A stretch of 64,000 nt of DNA, taken from positions 5,270,001-5,334,000 of the forward strand of contig NC_134026.1 of NCBI RefSeq assembly GCF_964204645.1. The letters are read 5' to 3'. Position 1 is the first letter of the stretch; every line of letters begins with the position of its first letter. The notes under the pieces were generated by a model, which had not been told where the DNA came from, did no database searches, and saw only the letters and a program-made list of their open reading frames with translations. The DNA comes from Tubulanus polymorphus. Its lineage: Eukaryota > Nemertea > Palaeonemertea > Tubulaniformes > Tubulanidae. Below are positions 25,301-43,829 of the stretch, piece after piece. Made by a program: the position numbers and the translations under genes.

Positions 25301-27036
25301 GTACAGCGAATTTGAATGCACGCGTCTCGGTGGTTGGTTACACTAGGATCGTAGAGCGACGGAGATCACTGGTGGAGACAACCACTGTCAGTGCTGGGTG
25401 AACCATGACTCTGCAATTTTTATGTATTTTCTTTTAGAGTCGGGCTCTTGGGAAACTCGCTACACTTGTTGTCAATCTGATCTCAGCGTTAAAGGTTGTT
25501 CTATATCAAAGGTAACCGGTAACTTATTCGTCTCTTAACTGTTTCTCTAAATGAAACTACGAACGTCAAACTAATGGTATCTTTTAATTTTTCTTCAGTT
25601 ACACGTACATGATATGAATAGAACCGAAGATGTTAAAGGATTCATGAGAACTATTCCTAGTTCTCCGAGCGAGGACGGAAATTATGGCTTTTATTCGTTA
25701 GATTGTGAAATGGTATTTTAATGATCTCTTCATAGATGAATTCGACTAGATTTCTGTGCAGAAACTTTCACAGTATTTCACAATATTTTTGTCTCGATTT
25801 AGGTTTACACGAGTAAAGGTTCGGAATTGGCCAGAATTACAGTCATTGATCGAGAATTGCAAACGGTTTATGATTCGTTGGTTCAACCAGAAAAGCCAGT
25901 AGTAGATTACAATACAAGGTATTTATTGAGAAAACAGTGTACTGCTGCCTGGGGTCAGTCGCTCAAAAGTAGGTTGGACTGATACTACGGTTACAATACA
26001 ATTTCAATTGTCACTATATCAACTATCCACTGGTTAACTCAACTCAACTTTTGAGTACCTGGCCCCAGAACATTGCGGTTTTGGAGAACTGATACCAGTT
26101 CATTATTTATAGTACTTGAACAAGCAAAATATTCATTTGAATCAGTGTGGAAAGGTTGCCAGATGTACATTTCGCAATGTCTTCAATTGTTGATGTAATT
26201 TTTGAATATCTATAGATTCAGCGGTTTGACCGAAAAAGATCTGATGGATGTAACGACCACTTTAAGAGATGTTCAAGCCGTTCTTTTATCGTTGTTCAAT
26301 ACGCAAACGATTCTCATCGGTCACAGTCTTGAGAGTGATCTCATTGCATTAAAGGTACGCAGTATGGCGTCTAGATGGCTTCCGTTTGTTTTAGCCATGA
26401 TTTGAAAAATCATTTCTATGTGAATTAATTAGAAATTCGTGAAAACGATTATTCATTTGATATAAACGTATTAATTCATTCATGAGAATTGATTTGAAAA
26501 ATATTTTTTTATGTGAATCAAATTGAAGTTGAAGTAACTGAGGTATTTTTCTAGTTGATGCACGCTTGCGTTGTTGACACGTCTGTAGTCTTCCCGCACC
26601 GTCTGGGGGCGCCGTATAAACGAGCTCTTCGCACCTTGATGGCTGAAATTCTGAATAAAATCATTCAAAACGATGGTGAGGCTCATTTCCTTTTCTCGAA
26701 ATAAGCATACTGTTGGTGCCACAGTTGCTGTGAAATTTTACAGGAAAATGAAAAATATTAAACTGATACATAAAGAGTTTAAATTCATAAGCTCGTTCTC
26801 TATTTCCAAAAACGAGTTAGTATTTTCCGTTGAGTTTTCTTTCAGGGTGCCCTTAAATTATACTATTTTGGCGGAGCACCCCTTCCTGCATCAGACCCTA
26901 GATCCGCCCGAGGTGTTGACGAACATTTTTACGTTACGTTTCAGTTGGTGGTCATAATAGTAACGAAGATGCCGCAGCCTGCATGGAACTGATGCTGTGG
27001 AAAATCAAAGACGATATGAAGAAATATAGAAATTAA
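19358..27036 (+). CDS. REXO1: REXO1-like RNA exonuclease
   Basis: DEDDh 3'-5' exoribonuclease of the REXO1/Rex family; vertebrate REXO1 also binds elongin A. Exons: 19358-19472, 19776-21766, 21862-21939, 22164-22277, 22533-22700, 23244-23378, 23711-23972, 24333-24473, 24561-24674, 25438-25511, 25599-25712, 25803-25918, 26216-26354, 26555-26675, 26945-27036. They give 1,257 residues (human 1,221). The start is set by the N-terminal CCCH finger [18 protein letters not shown] (C13, C21, C26, H30). The 1,991-nt exon 2 encodes a disordered Asp/Glu-rich then Ser/Lys-rich region. A conserved middle ([20 protein letters not shown]), a Cys/His motif ([10 protein letters not shown]...YTCCQSD) and the nuclease follow: [13 protein letters not shown] (D1099, E1101), [12 protein letters not shown] and [19 protein letters not shown]-rich polyQ tract lies at 23807-23830. 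Confidence 0.93.
22737..22926. mobile_element. Tc1/mariner-type MITE remnant in a REXO1 intron
   Basis: The left end ACTCGCTTAATTTGGAT and the right end ATCCAAATTAAAGCGTTTCT, followed by ACTGTAG, are imperfect inverted copies. An ACTG-TA terminus is typical of Tc1/mariner ends. No ORF. Confidence 0.4.
24735..24800 (-). repeat. tRNA-like SINE fragment (box A)
   Basis: Read on the minus strand this contains GGTGGCCGAGTGGCTTAAGC, which fits the RNA polymerase III box A and the D arm of a Ser/Leu-type tRNA. No good box B follows, so it is more likely a degenerate SINE than a tRNA gene. It sits in a REXO1 intron next to the hairpin at 24800-24833 (ATCTTAGTGTCTG / CAGACACTAAGAT). Confidence 0.35.
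25949..26069. mobile_element. Small fold-back MITE in a REXO1 intron
   Basis: The ends CTGGGGTCAGTCGCTCAAAA and TTTTGAGTACCTGGCCCCAG are reverse complements with a few mismatches. About 120 bp, no ORF. Confidence 0.45.
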
Positions 27037-27832
27037 AACCTATCAAAGTTGTGTTCGATGCGATGTGTATCATCAATGCAGTAACTGAAGTGTGCTAAAG
27101 TTGCGTACAAGATCGTATAGGAACTAAATCCGAACAGAGTTGTGTTTCTAAGCATTAAAAGAAATGGATAATGTTAATGAATGAGAGTGATGAAAAATGT
27201 TCATATGCAATCAGAATGATGGAATATAATATATGTTTGGTGCTGTAATGTATTGTAGAATTATTCTAACCACTGTTTACCAGTATTCGTTCACATGATT
27301 TAGTTGGTAGAATGTAAGATTGATAATATCGTGTGCTGTGGGTCGAGTTGGTTGTAGACAGTAATTGAATTAAATCTCCGGGACCAGTTGCGCAACGAGT
27401 TATGACTTAGATATAGAAATTGGCTAAATTCTGACGGTCAATTGATTGATTATACAGTAGACTCAGTTGCGCTGGGACTGGCAAAATGTTAACGGTATAG
27501 ACAAATAGCGGTATTGATTTTCGAATTTTTTCACGTTTACACTCGGGACAGAAATCATTTCATCATCCTACCGGTTTGAACGGATTACCGAATAGACCGA
27601 GAATAGAGTCTACTGTATAACAAAAATCAGCTTAACCTGGTTCATAGTCTAAACTGGCTGTGGACCCATTTATATAAGGCTTGGTGTACATTCTGAGCCA
27701 TCGCTGCATTTTTCATATATTTTCAGGGGGCCTTATAAAAGAAATCAATGTCATGAATGTTTATTGATCCTCGTGAGAAGAGGTATTTAAGATTGTGTTT
27801 TTGTATGAATCTGGAATTAATTTTGCGCGATG

Positions 27833-27838
27833 AATAAA
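27833..27838 (+). terminator. Poly(A) signal of REXO1
   Basis: AATAAA 797 bases after the stop codon, followed within 20 bases by a T-rich stretch. This would give an 0.8-kb 3' UTR. Confidence 0.5.
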
Positions 27839-30089
27839 GGAAGTTTGCATTTATATTAATAACACGAATCATGTTCAACTAACAGATGTAATGTATTGTG
27901 TAGTACAGTCGTTTCTTTATACAGAGACAGTGCCACGTATTCTTCGAAAATGAACTATCGTAATTTTCATTCGGAGTCTACTCTTAGTGGAACTGGGCCC
28001 TGGTTTATTCGTGTGAGTGATAAGTTTATTCTTGTCACTAATCAAAGATTACTTTTTATAAGTTAATGGTTTTCAACACGGATTAAGTCAAATTCATTTC
28101 ATGATTTTTACGGTGTATGATTTATTTCTGCTTATCACTGTAGAATGCCCCAGACGTTGAGATTAGAATTATTGCTTCACTTATAACATATCCAAATTGG
28201 GACTAAAATAAATTGTTCCCAGAATATCTTACTTGACTTAAACCAATCACTAAATCTATTTATTAACGCGACATCGCATGGAGTCATAACCTGGTTAAAG
28301 TTTGTACTTTATGCTTTAGTAAATGTCTAGTCTAGGGCGTCATCCGCTAACCCTGCATTTATGCGATGCTGTATTCGTTTTCTGCTAAGTTAAGTTTATG
28401 TTTGTTTGTACCGCTGTGAGGACATGGAGTAATGTGATAAACACTATAAACACTAAATAAAGTGTTATAGCAATAACATTCAACGTTTTTTATTTCCTTG
28501 ATTTAAAGAAAATATGTATCGATATCTCGATAGTCGGCGATCGATAATCAACAAACGGAAGACCTTCAACGAATATTATCGAGCAAAAGGCTTGATCGGT
28601 GTCGGAAAAATTATTTATCTTTTTTGGAGCAATAAACTAAACTTGAAACTTGAACTTGTGAAGAGCTCGGCGTAGTAGAATGAGCACGGTTTTTCTGAAA
28701 ATTGATTATGGGTTCTTTTCAAAATCCTAATATGCTTGGAATGGAAGAGATATTTCCCACGCTCGGAAAATGGCCGTGGCAGTGTTAATCCATTGGCCTA
28801 TCTGACTTGAAATGCACATATTGTTCCGAGGGCGCTTCAAAATCGGTATGCATTTATAGTTACTTGTACTAGGGAAAAAATTATATTTCATTGAAGGGCC
28901 AGCCCTAGTTCCATTTGGTTCCATTCAGTTGTCAAACCCGAGGACATCCTCCATCATAGTGCGTCGGTACTAGCTGACCTGTTGATTCGAATCACTGGCT
29001 GTAGATGTATGCCCTTTTGCCTCTGTGTATTTCTGAAACTCGAACAATGCCAAGTGCACCTGAAGGTTTGATAGGTTGAACCCCTGGGTTGCTTGGGGTC
29101 GGTAATTCGAAGAATCCTCATAAACTCAACAAATCAAAACAATGACCAAAGTACAAGTATAATCCACAGGTCATTTTCAACTTCAAAACTGGTTTGGCAA
29201 AGGGCCTGGTGGCAAGGTGATACACGAATTATTTTATATTGTCAACTCGACCTTTGATATTTCGGAATGACGCACGTAGCAATATAATTATACATTATTA
29301 TAATTTCAAAGAAAGCGGTCCAAGTCTAAAACGTGCCGAAATGAATCCACAACAGACTCATGGTCAGGAGATTTTAGTAAACATGGCCCAGTTTCACAGG
29401 GGGACATCGCATAATCCGCACGCTCAGTCGCCAAACCTACACAAGTGCGTCGCCAGGGGGTCCCCAAAACTAAGTTCCCCTCATGGTCATTACATTTTCT
29501 GATCGAGAAGTAGTTGAATGTATTAAGTCTTTAAATCGCTCCAAATGCTTAAAAACACTTAACAATTCAAAATGTTCGAAATTCCTAATCTCCCTCTGTC
29601 GATCCACTCGTACCCGCCTGTGTTCCGGTATAATAACCGATAACGACCTCCCTCGAATTTCCTGACGATGCCCATGCTAGCTACATGGACTCGTTGATGG
29701 ACTGGCTAGTGACTTCCAATGGGATCATCCACGGCAGAGGAAGCGTGTGAATATTACTTCCCAAAATAAATAATGAAGAAAAAATCTGCAATTGGTTTAT
29801 CTAAAAAACATATATCTGTACATGTTTGTGTATATTACAATCTATTGACGTGTCACTGATATTAAGTAGTATCAGTTTGGCTGTATAAATAGACAATCTA
29901 ATATCAAAAGATTATACATCTTTTTGTCGTATATTCCGGTACTGTCTAGAAATATCTAAGAAACACACTCGAAACTTAAGAAATTTGCAACTGAACGGCC
30001 GGATACCATTCACAGCGCCCGGCCTCTTAGTTCATTCACGTGGTGGGAATGATCCTGCTACTTTGTAATCGCTATAGGTGCGGATGATT
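27839..30089. other. Intergenic region between REXO1 and PLA2G3
   Basis: No convincing exon on either strand. The part adjoining 30090 is the PLA2G3 3' UTR. The ORFs at 29239-29665 resemble no family and lack splice context. An AATAAA at 28455-28460 on the plus strand may be an alternative 3' end for REXO1. Confidence 0.4.
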
Positions 30090-31770
30090 TCAATATTCCA
30101 CTGGGTCCCTCAAAACCCCTTGGATTTCGTATATATGATCATCGCAATTGCCCCACCAAGATCTCTTTTTGCAAATCTTCTTCGGCTCGAAAGTGAAACA
30201 CTGTGTCTGGTAGATGTTAAAGAATATGTTTCCAACCATATGACCGACTTCGGTGTCGACGTCTTTCAAACAAGATCGAAAACTGAAAGAAAAATTGAAA
30301 CAGTTTCAACTTCCGAGATTTAACTGTGAATGGACTTTGCACGATTTTCATTAAAAACATGAACCATGGACACAAAAAGACTACATAAAAGGTTCAAAGG
30401 TTTGCGATTATGGTGGAGTCCACTCAACGCGTATCTCAATTATTCTATAATGATATTAAGTGTATATAGTTTGTTTTCCAAAATTATCCACAATCACTTA
30501 TGTTACACTCTTTGTACGAAATTGTTTTGGTGGAAAATTGAAATCTTTCATATAATACATAGGGTCTTTTAGATTCGAGTTGAGCTCTGGATCTGTTCTC
30601 GGGCAAATCTCGGTTTAAGCAGGAAACTTTTCTATTGTGAAAACCCGTATATGAAAACCCGCATTCCCTTGTTTAATTCATTTATCTTTCCCATCGAATT
30701 CTCCTGACACATCTCGTCTAGAGTTCTCGTCGACCCTTGCTAATTTCTTTGCTACACTTACCCTGTGACCCTGAACGGCATTCGGACAATTTTTGTGTGC
30801 GTGCGAACTTTTTTCAAACGCCCGTTTTGTTTGTTTAATTTCGCTAGCCAAACGGGCGAGCGGGGAAATCGAGATTTATGGACCCATTCCAGTTTAACTA
30901 GCTTTAGAAAAATCACGTTTTAATGAAACCGGCCCAAAAGCAAAATAGGTACGGAGGATATCAAGCGTTATAGAAATATTGTTGAATAATTACTTACTCG
31001 AAATCACATTCGCAATGACTGAGGGTTCCAAATCTGATGTTTGGTATACCGAATTTCGTTTCAAAACTTGTGATCGTGTACGGGCAATGGTCGTGTGCTC
31101 TGCAGCATCTATCGGTGTCTAGATTTACACCCAAATGAGTGTAATTCTTTGCCCTGTTTCCTCGTCCGCACCAGTTCGTTCCCGGGTACATCAACGCATC
31201 GGGCGATCGTTTACTTCTCCTGCGACCACCTCCGTTGGTTTTTCGCTTGGCGTGTGACTCGAGTTTCTCATGAAATCGAAAACACCGTCGATATTGAACT
31301 TCAAAGTTTGCCAGCTCGTCGACAAACCCTGGGATGTTTTTCTTGTGTATAACCGTCGGGCGCTTCGTATTGGACAGTTCCTGCACAGCCATTTCAAATT
31401 CGTTTGTAAATTTACTGGTGGATTCTGAACTGGTCTGGACATCGCAGTCGGCTAAAGTTCCTGTGCCATCGATGATAGAAATGACCACTGATTTTCCATT
31501 AGAGACTGTCCTCGCTATGACAGTCCAGTGAACATTTTCGTGGGTCGTGCGGCGCTCCTTCGCCAAAATCCCACCAAGCGCTACCCACGTCAGACGTTCC
31601 CCATCGCGTAGATCTTTTGAGATGTAATAATCAGCTGTAGAAATATGACGACCGCGGTGATGTTTTTTTGTGTGATGGTGTTCCTTCCCTCTTCTTGTAC
31701 CACCAACTACAGCCTGGACCAGTACCAGAGTGCCAAAAACCAGCAGAGCCAATCTCACTCCGAGCTTCAT
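30090..31770 (-). CDS. PLA2G3: Secreted group III phospholipase A2
   Basis: Calcium-dependent secretory enzyme releasing the sn-2 fatty acid of phospholipids. Two minus-strand exons, 31770-30998 and 30282-30090, join in phase (GA|T) to give 321 residues. A signal peptide (MKLGVRLALLVFGTLVLVQA) starts the protein. A Ser/His/Arg-rich pro-region follows and ends at a furin-like site RRSKR (about residue 188). The catalytic domain begins PGTNWCGRGN (from residue 196), with the calcium-loop Trp-Cys-Gly and the active-site motif CCRAHDHCP (His226), then SHCECDF. Exon 2 supplies FRSCLKDVDTEVGHMVGNIF and the Cys-rich tail CKKRSWWGNC. The bee-venom enzyme is in this family, but non-venomous animals also have it and nothing here suggests venom use. 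The small second exon is easily missed because an ORF runs antisense to it. Confidence 0.9.
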
Positions 31771-34700
31771 CGCACACGCCGTAAAAGTGCACTACTATCG
31801 AAGAAATGTTGCCAACGATAACAATGCGGTTGTGTCTCCGGGCGATAAATTGCTATCCTACCGGGAATTTGCGGTCGAAAATATTTTACAATAAGGATGC
31901 TCGCTCGGTGAAAATACTGGAGAACAGGCGTATTCAAAAGCTACATAAGTTCATGAGAGACAACTCGCGCGCCTTTTGAGCCAACAAGACAAACTTTACA
32001 AGTCTTATAAAGAAATATTCGACCTAATAAATGGCGTATTATTTCACCGTCATTGGTTTCCTGGTCGTGTGAAGAATTCTTACGTATGTCATTCGAGACA
32101 TGTGACCAGCCAAACTGATGGGAAAAGTGCCAAGATTTATGAATGAAACGAGTCTATATCGGGCACGAATTTATTATAAAGAGAAATAAAAAAAAATGCT
32201 ATAGATCGCATCTCCATGAAAAAATGTATCAACTCCAAACGCGTGGCGCTGGTTAGGTCAATTTTCTTTCGAACTATATATAAGCCTTAAACAATTGTTT
32301 TGCTGAAAAGGCGTTGAAAGTACTGCTATTAAATAGAATGCGAATTTTTTTCATTTTTCCAGCCTCTCGACTTTTTTTCTCGTGCAACGCATCAAACATG
32401 CAACAATTTTACAGCATTTACAAGTTTTATAACTCTCAATTTCGTAAACTATTTACATATTAACAGTGGACTTGGCCACCATCGGACCAATGATCGAAAA
32501 AGGGAGCGACGCGCTTTGTAAATCGACACGTCACAGTATTATAAACCAGACGAATTTTATGCTTTTCGTCTGCAGAAGAATTTGGCCCCTTAGGCTACGA
32601 CCTTTTACGACTAGACTTATACGATCTTTAATGATATGTTTAGCGAGGAATTCAATATATATATTTCATAAAAGCGTAGCTAGCTTGTAATTTGTTCTTG
32701 AATTAATATTTGACCCTACTCAACTGTGCCTCTGGCTCTCATATTGGCTCTTATGTTCTTGTTCAGTCTTCGGGATATGGACGGATCCAGGGGGACTATA
32801 ATAGGCCAACAAGTCCGTCAAACTTTTTTGAAGCCTTTTTTTGTCAAAAAAAGATAATTGGTGCATTTCAGTGCGATACTGTCTTTCTTGACATCAAAGT
32901 ACTCTTTCGAGATGTGACAAGATATTCAAATTGGCCTCTAGACCCGGTTACCGATTTCAATAAAAGAGATCTAGATCTGGTCCAATCTTATTGAGACTTG
33001 CGCGGTATTCGGGGTATCGATATACCCTCGCATCGATGTTATTCGGTAATGTCGGACGGTATACTTTTAAAAGGATACTTATCAGTAATACCAAGTCCTC
33101 CGAACAAAAGATCTCTGTAAAATTTTTGTAACTGACAGGCTTAATTTTTCGCTGCTTAGATCCTCGGACACAGTTATGAAAAACATTGCGCACGAAAAAT
33201 AACTAATACAATCGATGTAAATTAATTCAAATTAATTTATTCGAGAATCATGTTTAGCATTTAACAAAAATCACATACTCGCTAAGCTTTTAAATGTATA
33301 TACTAAAGTTTCAAACAAATCACAAAGAATCGCATCGATCAGTCATTATTCACCCACTTTGTATGATGTAAAGTAACAGGGTTCATACGAACTAAATCGA
33401 TTATAGCATCATAGAGATACGTATATAATAACTCTATGGTTAAATTACTACTTCGACCTTGGGGTAGCTCAACTACATTATTCTCCCAAGCTCTGATAAA
33501 AAATATACAGAAAACAGCTCTCACTCCAGGTTTCTACATTAAGCAAACAATTTTACATGACGATTTTCTAAATTCAATTCAATAGGTTAACCTTCGTGGG
33601 TCATCTATTCGATACATATAGGTCTGGAACATTTCAAATTTTTCGTATCTATATAATGCTTGAAAGTTCGATGCATACGTCAGAATTCAATGCGTTAAGT
33701 GGAATGAGGCATCATTCGATCATATGAAGAAATGTTGCGTGTTTACTAAAATGAATGACCCCCTGAGAAAAAGCCAAACAATAAAAAAATTTGACTACTG
33801 ATTTCTGATGTCATAAATTCAATAACACAATTCACAGACTTTCTTTTGATAATTGGGTTTGACTGCTAGCAGTGCCAGACAATTTGACCACAATTCAAAC
33901 AAGACACCCGAACCGCATTTGGTATATTTTTTCAATACAAAAACATCTTTTGAGTACATACACTGCAATGACTGATTTGATTTTTTTTTCTAACCATTGC
34001 AAGCACACTATAGATGTCTATTCAACAACTCGCGAATATACAGGTATTAGAACTCATTCAAACGCTAGTTTTCAAGAAATATGAATGGGTTTGTAATATT
34101 GTCATGAATGGATATAGCGAGGTAGCCAAACCTGAGACAACTTCTTTCTCTCTCCTTCACTGAGATTAATGGGTCAAGAGTTTTAACATAAATAGCATAT
34201 TTTAGAAGGGTGCTTATTCTGTCCTATAGAGTTTTTATGGTTACCCGCGAATACAATGTCGTTTCATATGAAACGTTGCGGCGCCTAAAATTTACATCCC
34301 AAAAATATTCGCCGAAAATTGTTACGAGGTTCAAGTGCAGGTAATTGCGGTTGGCCACATACTGTGTTAGGTGTATAATTATCCCACCGAGGAAGTTTTG
34401 AGAACCAGTTTTACAACACGGTTCTGTTGTTCGAAATAATACCTTAAAAAGGGGTGCGAATATATAGCAAAATACCTTACGGGTATAAACCACCCAGGTT
34501 TCTAAATCGAATCCTTGAAGCAAGTCTGCGCGTCAAATAATTTTTCACAAGTGATTATTTCGCGCCTTTTTACGGAGCAGAACCCAGGATTCGAGCCAAG
34601 CCAACCAGCGAGTTCACCATCTAGTAACAAGACAATCCAATAGATGGCGAATATGTGCATACTGCATGTCAATAATATTAATAACAGAAATCCTTGAATT

Positions 34701-35931
34701 AACATCATAAACGGAGACACACTCAATATTCAATGTCCATTTACATACACACATATCTATACATATACATATGTTTTGGTGCAATGTGCTCTAAAACAAA
34801 ATCCCCAAACTGTGCGTCCGTATCCTCAGAATTCACAATATATTGGTGTCAGAAGTCAAACGAAATAACGTTAAATATCATTTCAATCATAGTGGTATCC
34901 GCAACACATTAAATCTGAAAGTCGGACCTAAAAAAATATCCAAACTTTGTGTAAACGTTTTACGAACAACTCCCACATTAAGTAATTACGCAGCAGAGTC
35001 TGTCTTGCAGTTTCATCTCACCAAAGCCAAATGTAATAACTTATAATTATCTATGTACACATGCATTGAATGATTGTGTGGAACGAGTTACTGTACATTC
35101 ATTGATTGTACAAGTGAAAAATATAAAGAACTTTGTTTTTTGTCCATATAACATCAAAAATTCCAGAGCGCTACATACATTTATACATGTAAGCATACGG
35201 TGGAGAATACAAAATTACACGCGGATAACACAGCAAAACCAGCTTAACCCGAATCATTAGGGATCTTTTAAATAGATCCAGTTCATTTCGGGTTAATAAT
35301 CCTATTATACATATCGCTTCATTAAACGTACGAGTGAACTGTAAATACCGCAATGTCCATATTCATGTATCGGAATCAGGATCAAGCGGGTTTTAACAGT
35401 AGTCGACCGTACATCGAACCTGAACATTGGATTCATTTTAGCACATCAGATTTTCTAAGGCCTGCATTCTAATATTTTACTGACACAGGATTACCACTGG
35501 CAGTAGCTTTGCCATGCACTACAGCACTAACACTAAGAGTTTCGCGCCGGTTTTCAATCAGCTGTTTCCAAATTTTGTTGTTAACAAAGCCTACAATACG
35601 ACAGCTCTCTCTCTCAAGAGTCTTAATCAATCATATATATATATCGATAATGTCTAATAACACTCTCACACATCATACTCTGATTCACAGCCATATCATA
35701 CATATATAATACATACGCGGTCATGTATATTTTGTTCGCGCAAACAAAAATATCGTCATCAAAACAGTTTGCATCCAATACAAGCTTCTTCTTCAAGTTT
35801 ATCTATCGAACTATACGGTTAAAGCATGGTATAAATATACACGTGTATGCTTGGACAATGTGGAAATGCATTGTATCAGTTCGCGATCATGTTTTCTAAT
35901 TATTCGTATAATTAATTGTCTCTCGTGCGCA
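31771..35931. other. PLA2G3 upstream region and KIF2 3' UTR
   Basis: No supported coding exon in 4.2 kb. The stretch just below 35932 is the KIF2 3' UTR (minus strand), which may run as far as a minus-strand AATAAA at 33236-33241. The part above 31770 must hold the PLA2G3 promoter. Minus-strand GGCTCGAATCC near 34590 is a box-B-like tRNA/SINE trace. Confidence 0.4.
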
Positions 35932-42540
<6,609 letters not shown>

Positions 42541-43829
42541 TTTTTTCAATCAATTGGCTGAAAACACATGATTTCAGATAGAGAATTTCTATTGACGATG
42601 CAAACAAACCAATTCATTATTTATGCACGCATTCAAAAGATCATCAACAAATGGAATTTCTTATCAATTCCAACTTCCATCGAAATATTGGCTATTGAAC
42701 AAGTAGATTTTAGATTCTGCGAGGGGTTCAAATCTAATGATTCTCCTATTCGCATGCTGCACACAGCAAGTGGGGTTACTTCAGCACTCAGATTTTCTGT
42801 AGTATAGATAAATTTTATAAAACAAAGATAAATACAAGTATATACAAATAATTACATGCTAAGGTCCAAAGAACATTATAAGGAATTACTATAAAAATAA
42901 CAGTGACATTTGACAGTGATCAAAAATGGTGGTGCGAGATAAGTTCAATCTGCAAACCACTCGACCTGGTCCTGGTCTGAATAATATAGCGCAGACGCAG
43001 TGGTTGGTTGAACCCGATCCCGACCCGATTATGGTTTAATTCTTAAGTGATTTTAGTTCCCACAACAAATCTTTGGAGTATGAAACAGATCCGCTTTCAA
43101 ACGATACACGACATCATTTTTTAAACAAATCGTCAGTGTAAAAGGCCTAAATCAATAATTTTCATTGAATTGTATTGGAATATTTTGAAGTGCTATTATT
43201 TACTTTAAAGTCCTATTTCGATGAGACTCTCGGTCACTCGTGATGACATGGACGGTAAACTCGCCGTATCGACGCAGATCGTTAGTTTAAATGCCGGTGA
43301 CGACCGAGAATACGGAATCTTTTCGAAGCGGAAAAAATAAATACGGAATTTTTTTTGAAGTCCGCAAAGTCCGTAATTCACTAAAATCCGGATGGGGCAT
43401 CACAGAATGGAGATACATCGATTGATCTCTTTGCTTATACGTTATTCGAGATTTTCACGATAATTCTAGTTAATTTATTTCAATTCTATATCTCTTTATT
43501 TGTCTCATGGTTCTAGATCAACGCAAACAAATAGATCAGAGGTTGGGAATAAACTTCGATTGAATTTAATGTAATTATACTGTCATGGCGACCAGAGATG
43601 TATCTTTTAACAAAATTTGACACTGAAATTATCTTTAAAAGCGTTCTCCGTTTCTGAATTGGATTGTCTTTTGTCTGCAACAATGCCAATCTATCGGAGA
43701 TTACTCATAAATGAGTGATTGATATTTGAACTTTAAGTAAAGTGTCATTTTCAGTGTTGTTTTGGTACTAATTTTTTGCTTTCCGTTTCGGATTGGGTTC
43801 GAATCCCAATATTATCTGCTAGCTAAACG
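42541..43829. promoter_or_regulatory. Shared head-to-head promoter interval, KIF2 (-) / LRRC43 (+)
   Basis: 1.3 kb between divergent start codons with no other exon. Close to the LRRC43 start, 43792-43810 (ATTGGGTTCGAATCCCAAT) folds like a tRNA T arm with box B, but no tRNA body precedes it. The block 43240-43420 has CpG-containing direct near-repeats (TACGGAATCTTTT / TACGGAATTTTTT). Confidence 0.45.

Noticed and set aside
29239..29665. Two plus-strand ORFs of 87 and 60 codons
   Set aside because: No family resemblance, no splice context and no repeat hallmark; likely chance ORFs.
30078..30323. 81-codon plus-strand ORF with protein-like composition
   Set aside because: It is antisense to exon 2 of the phospholipase gene, which has splice signals, correct phase and family-specific cysteines.
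43792..43810. tRNA gene
   Set aside because: Only a T-arm-like hairpin is present; no acceptor, D or anticodon arms precede it.
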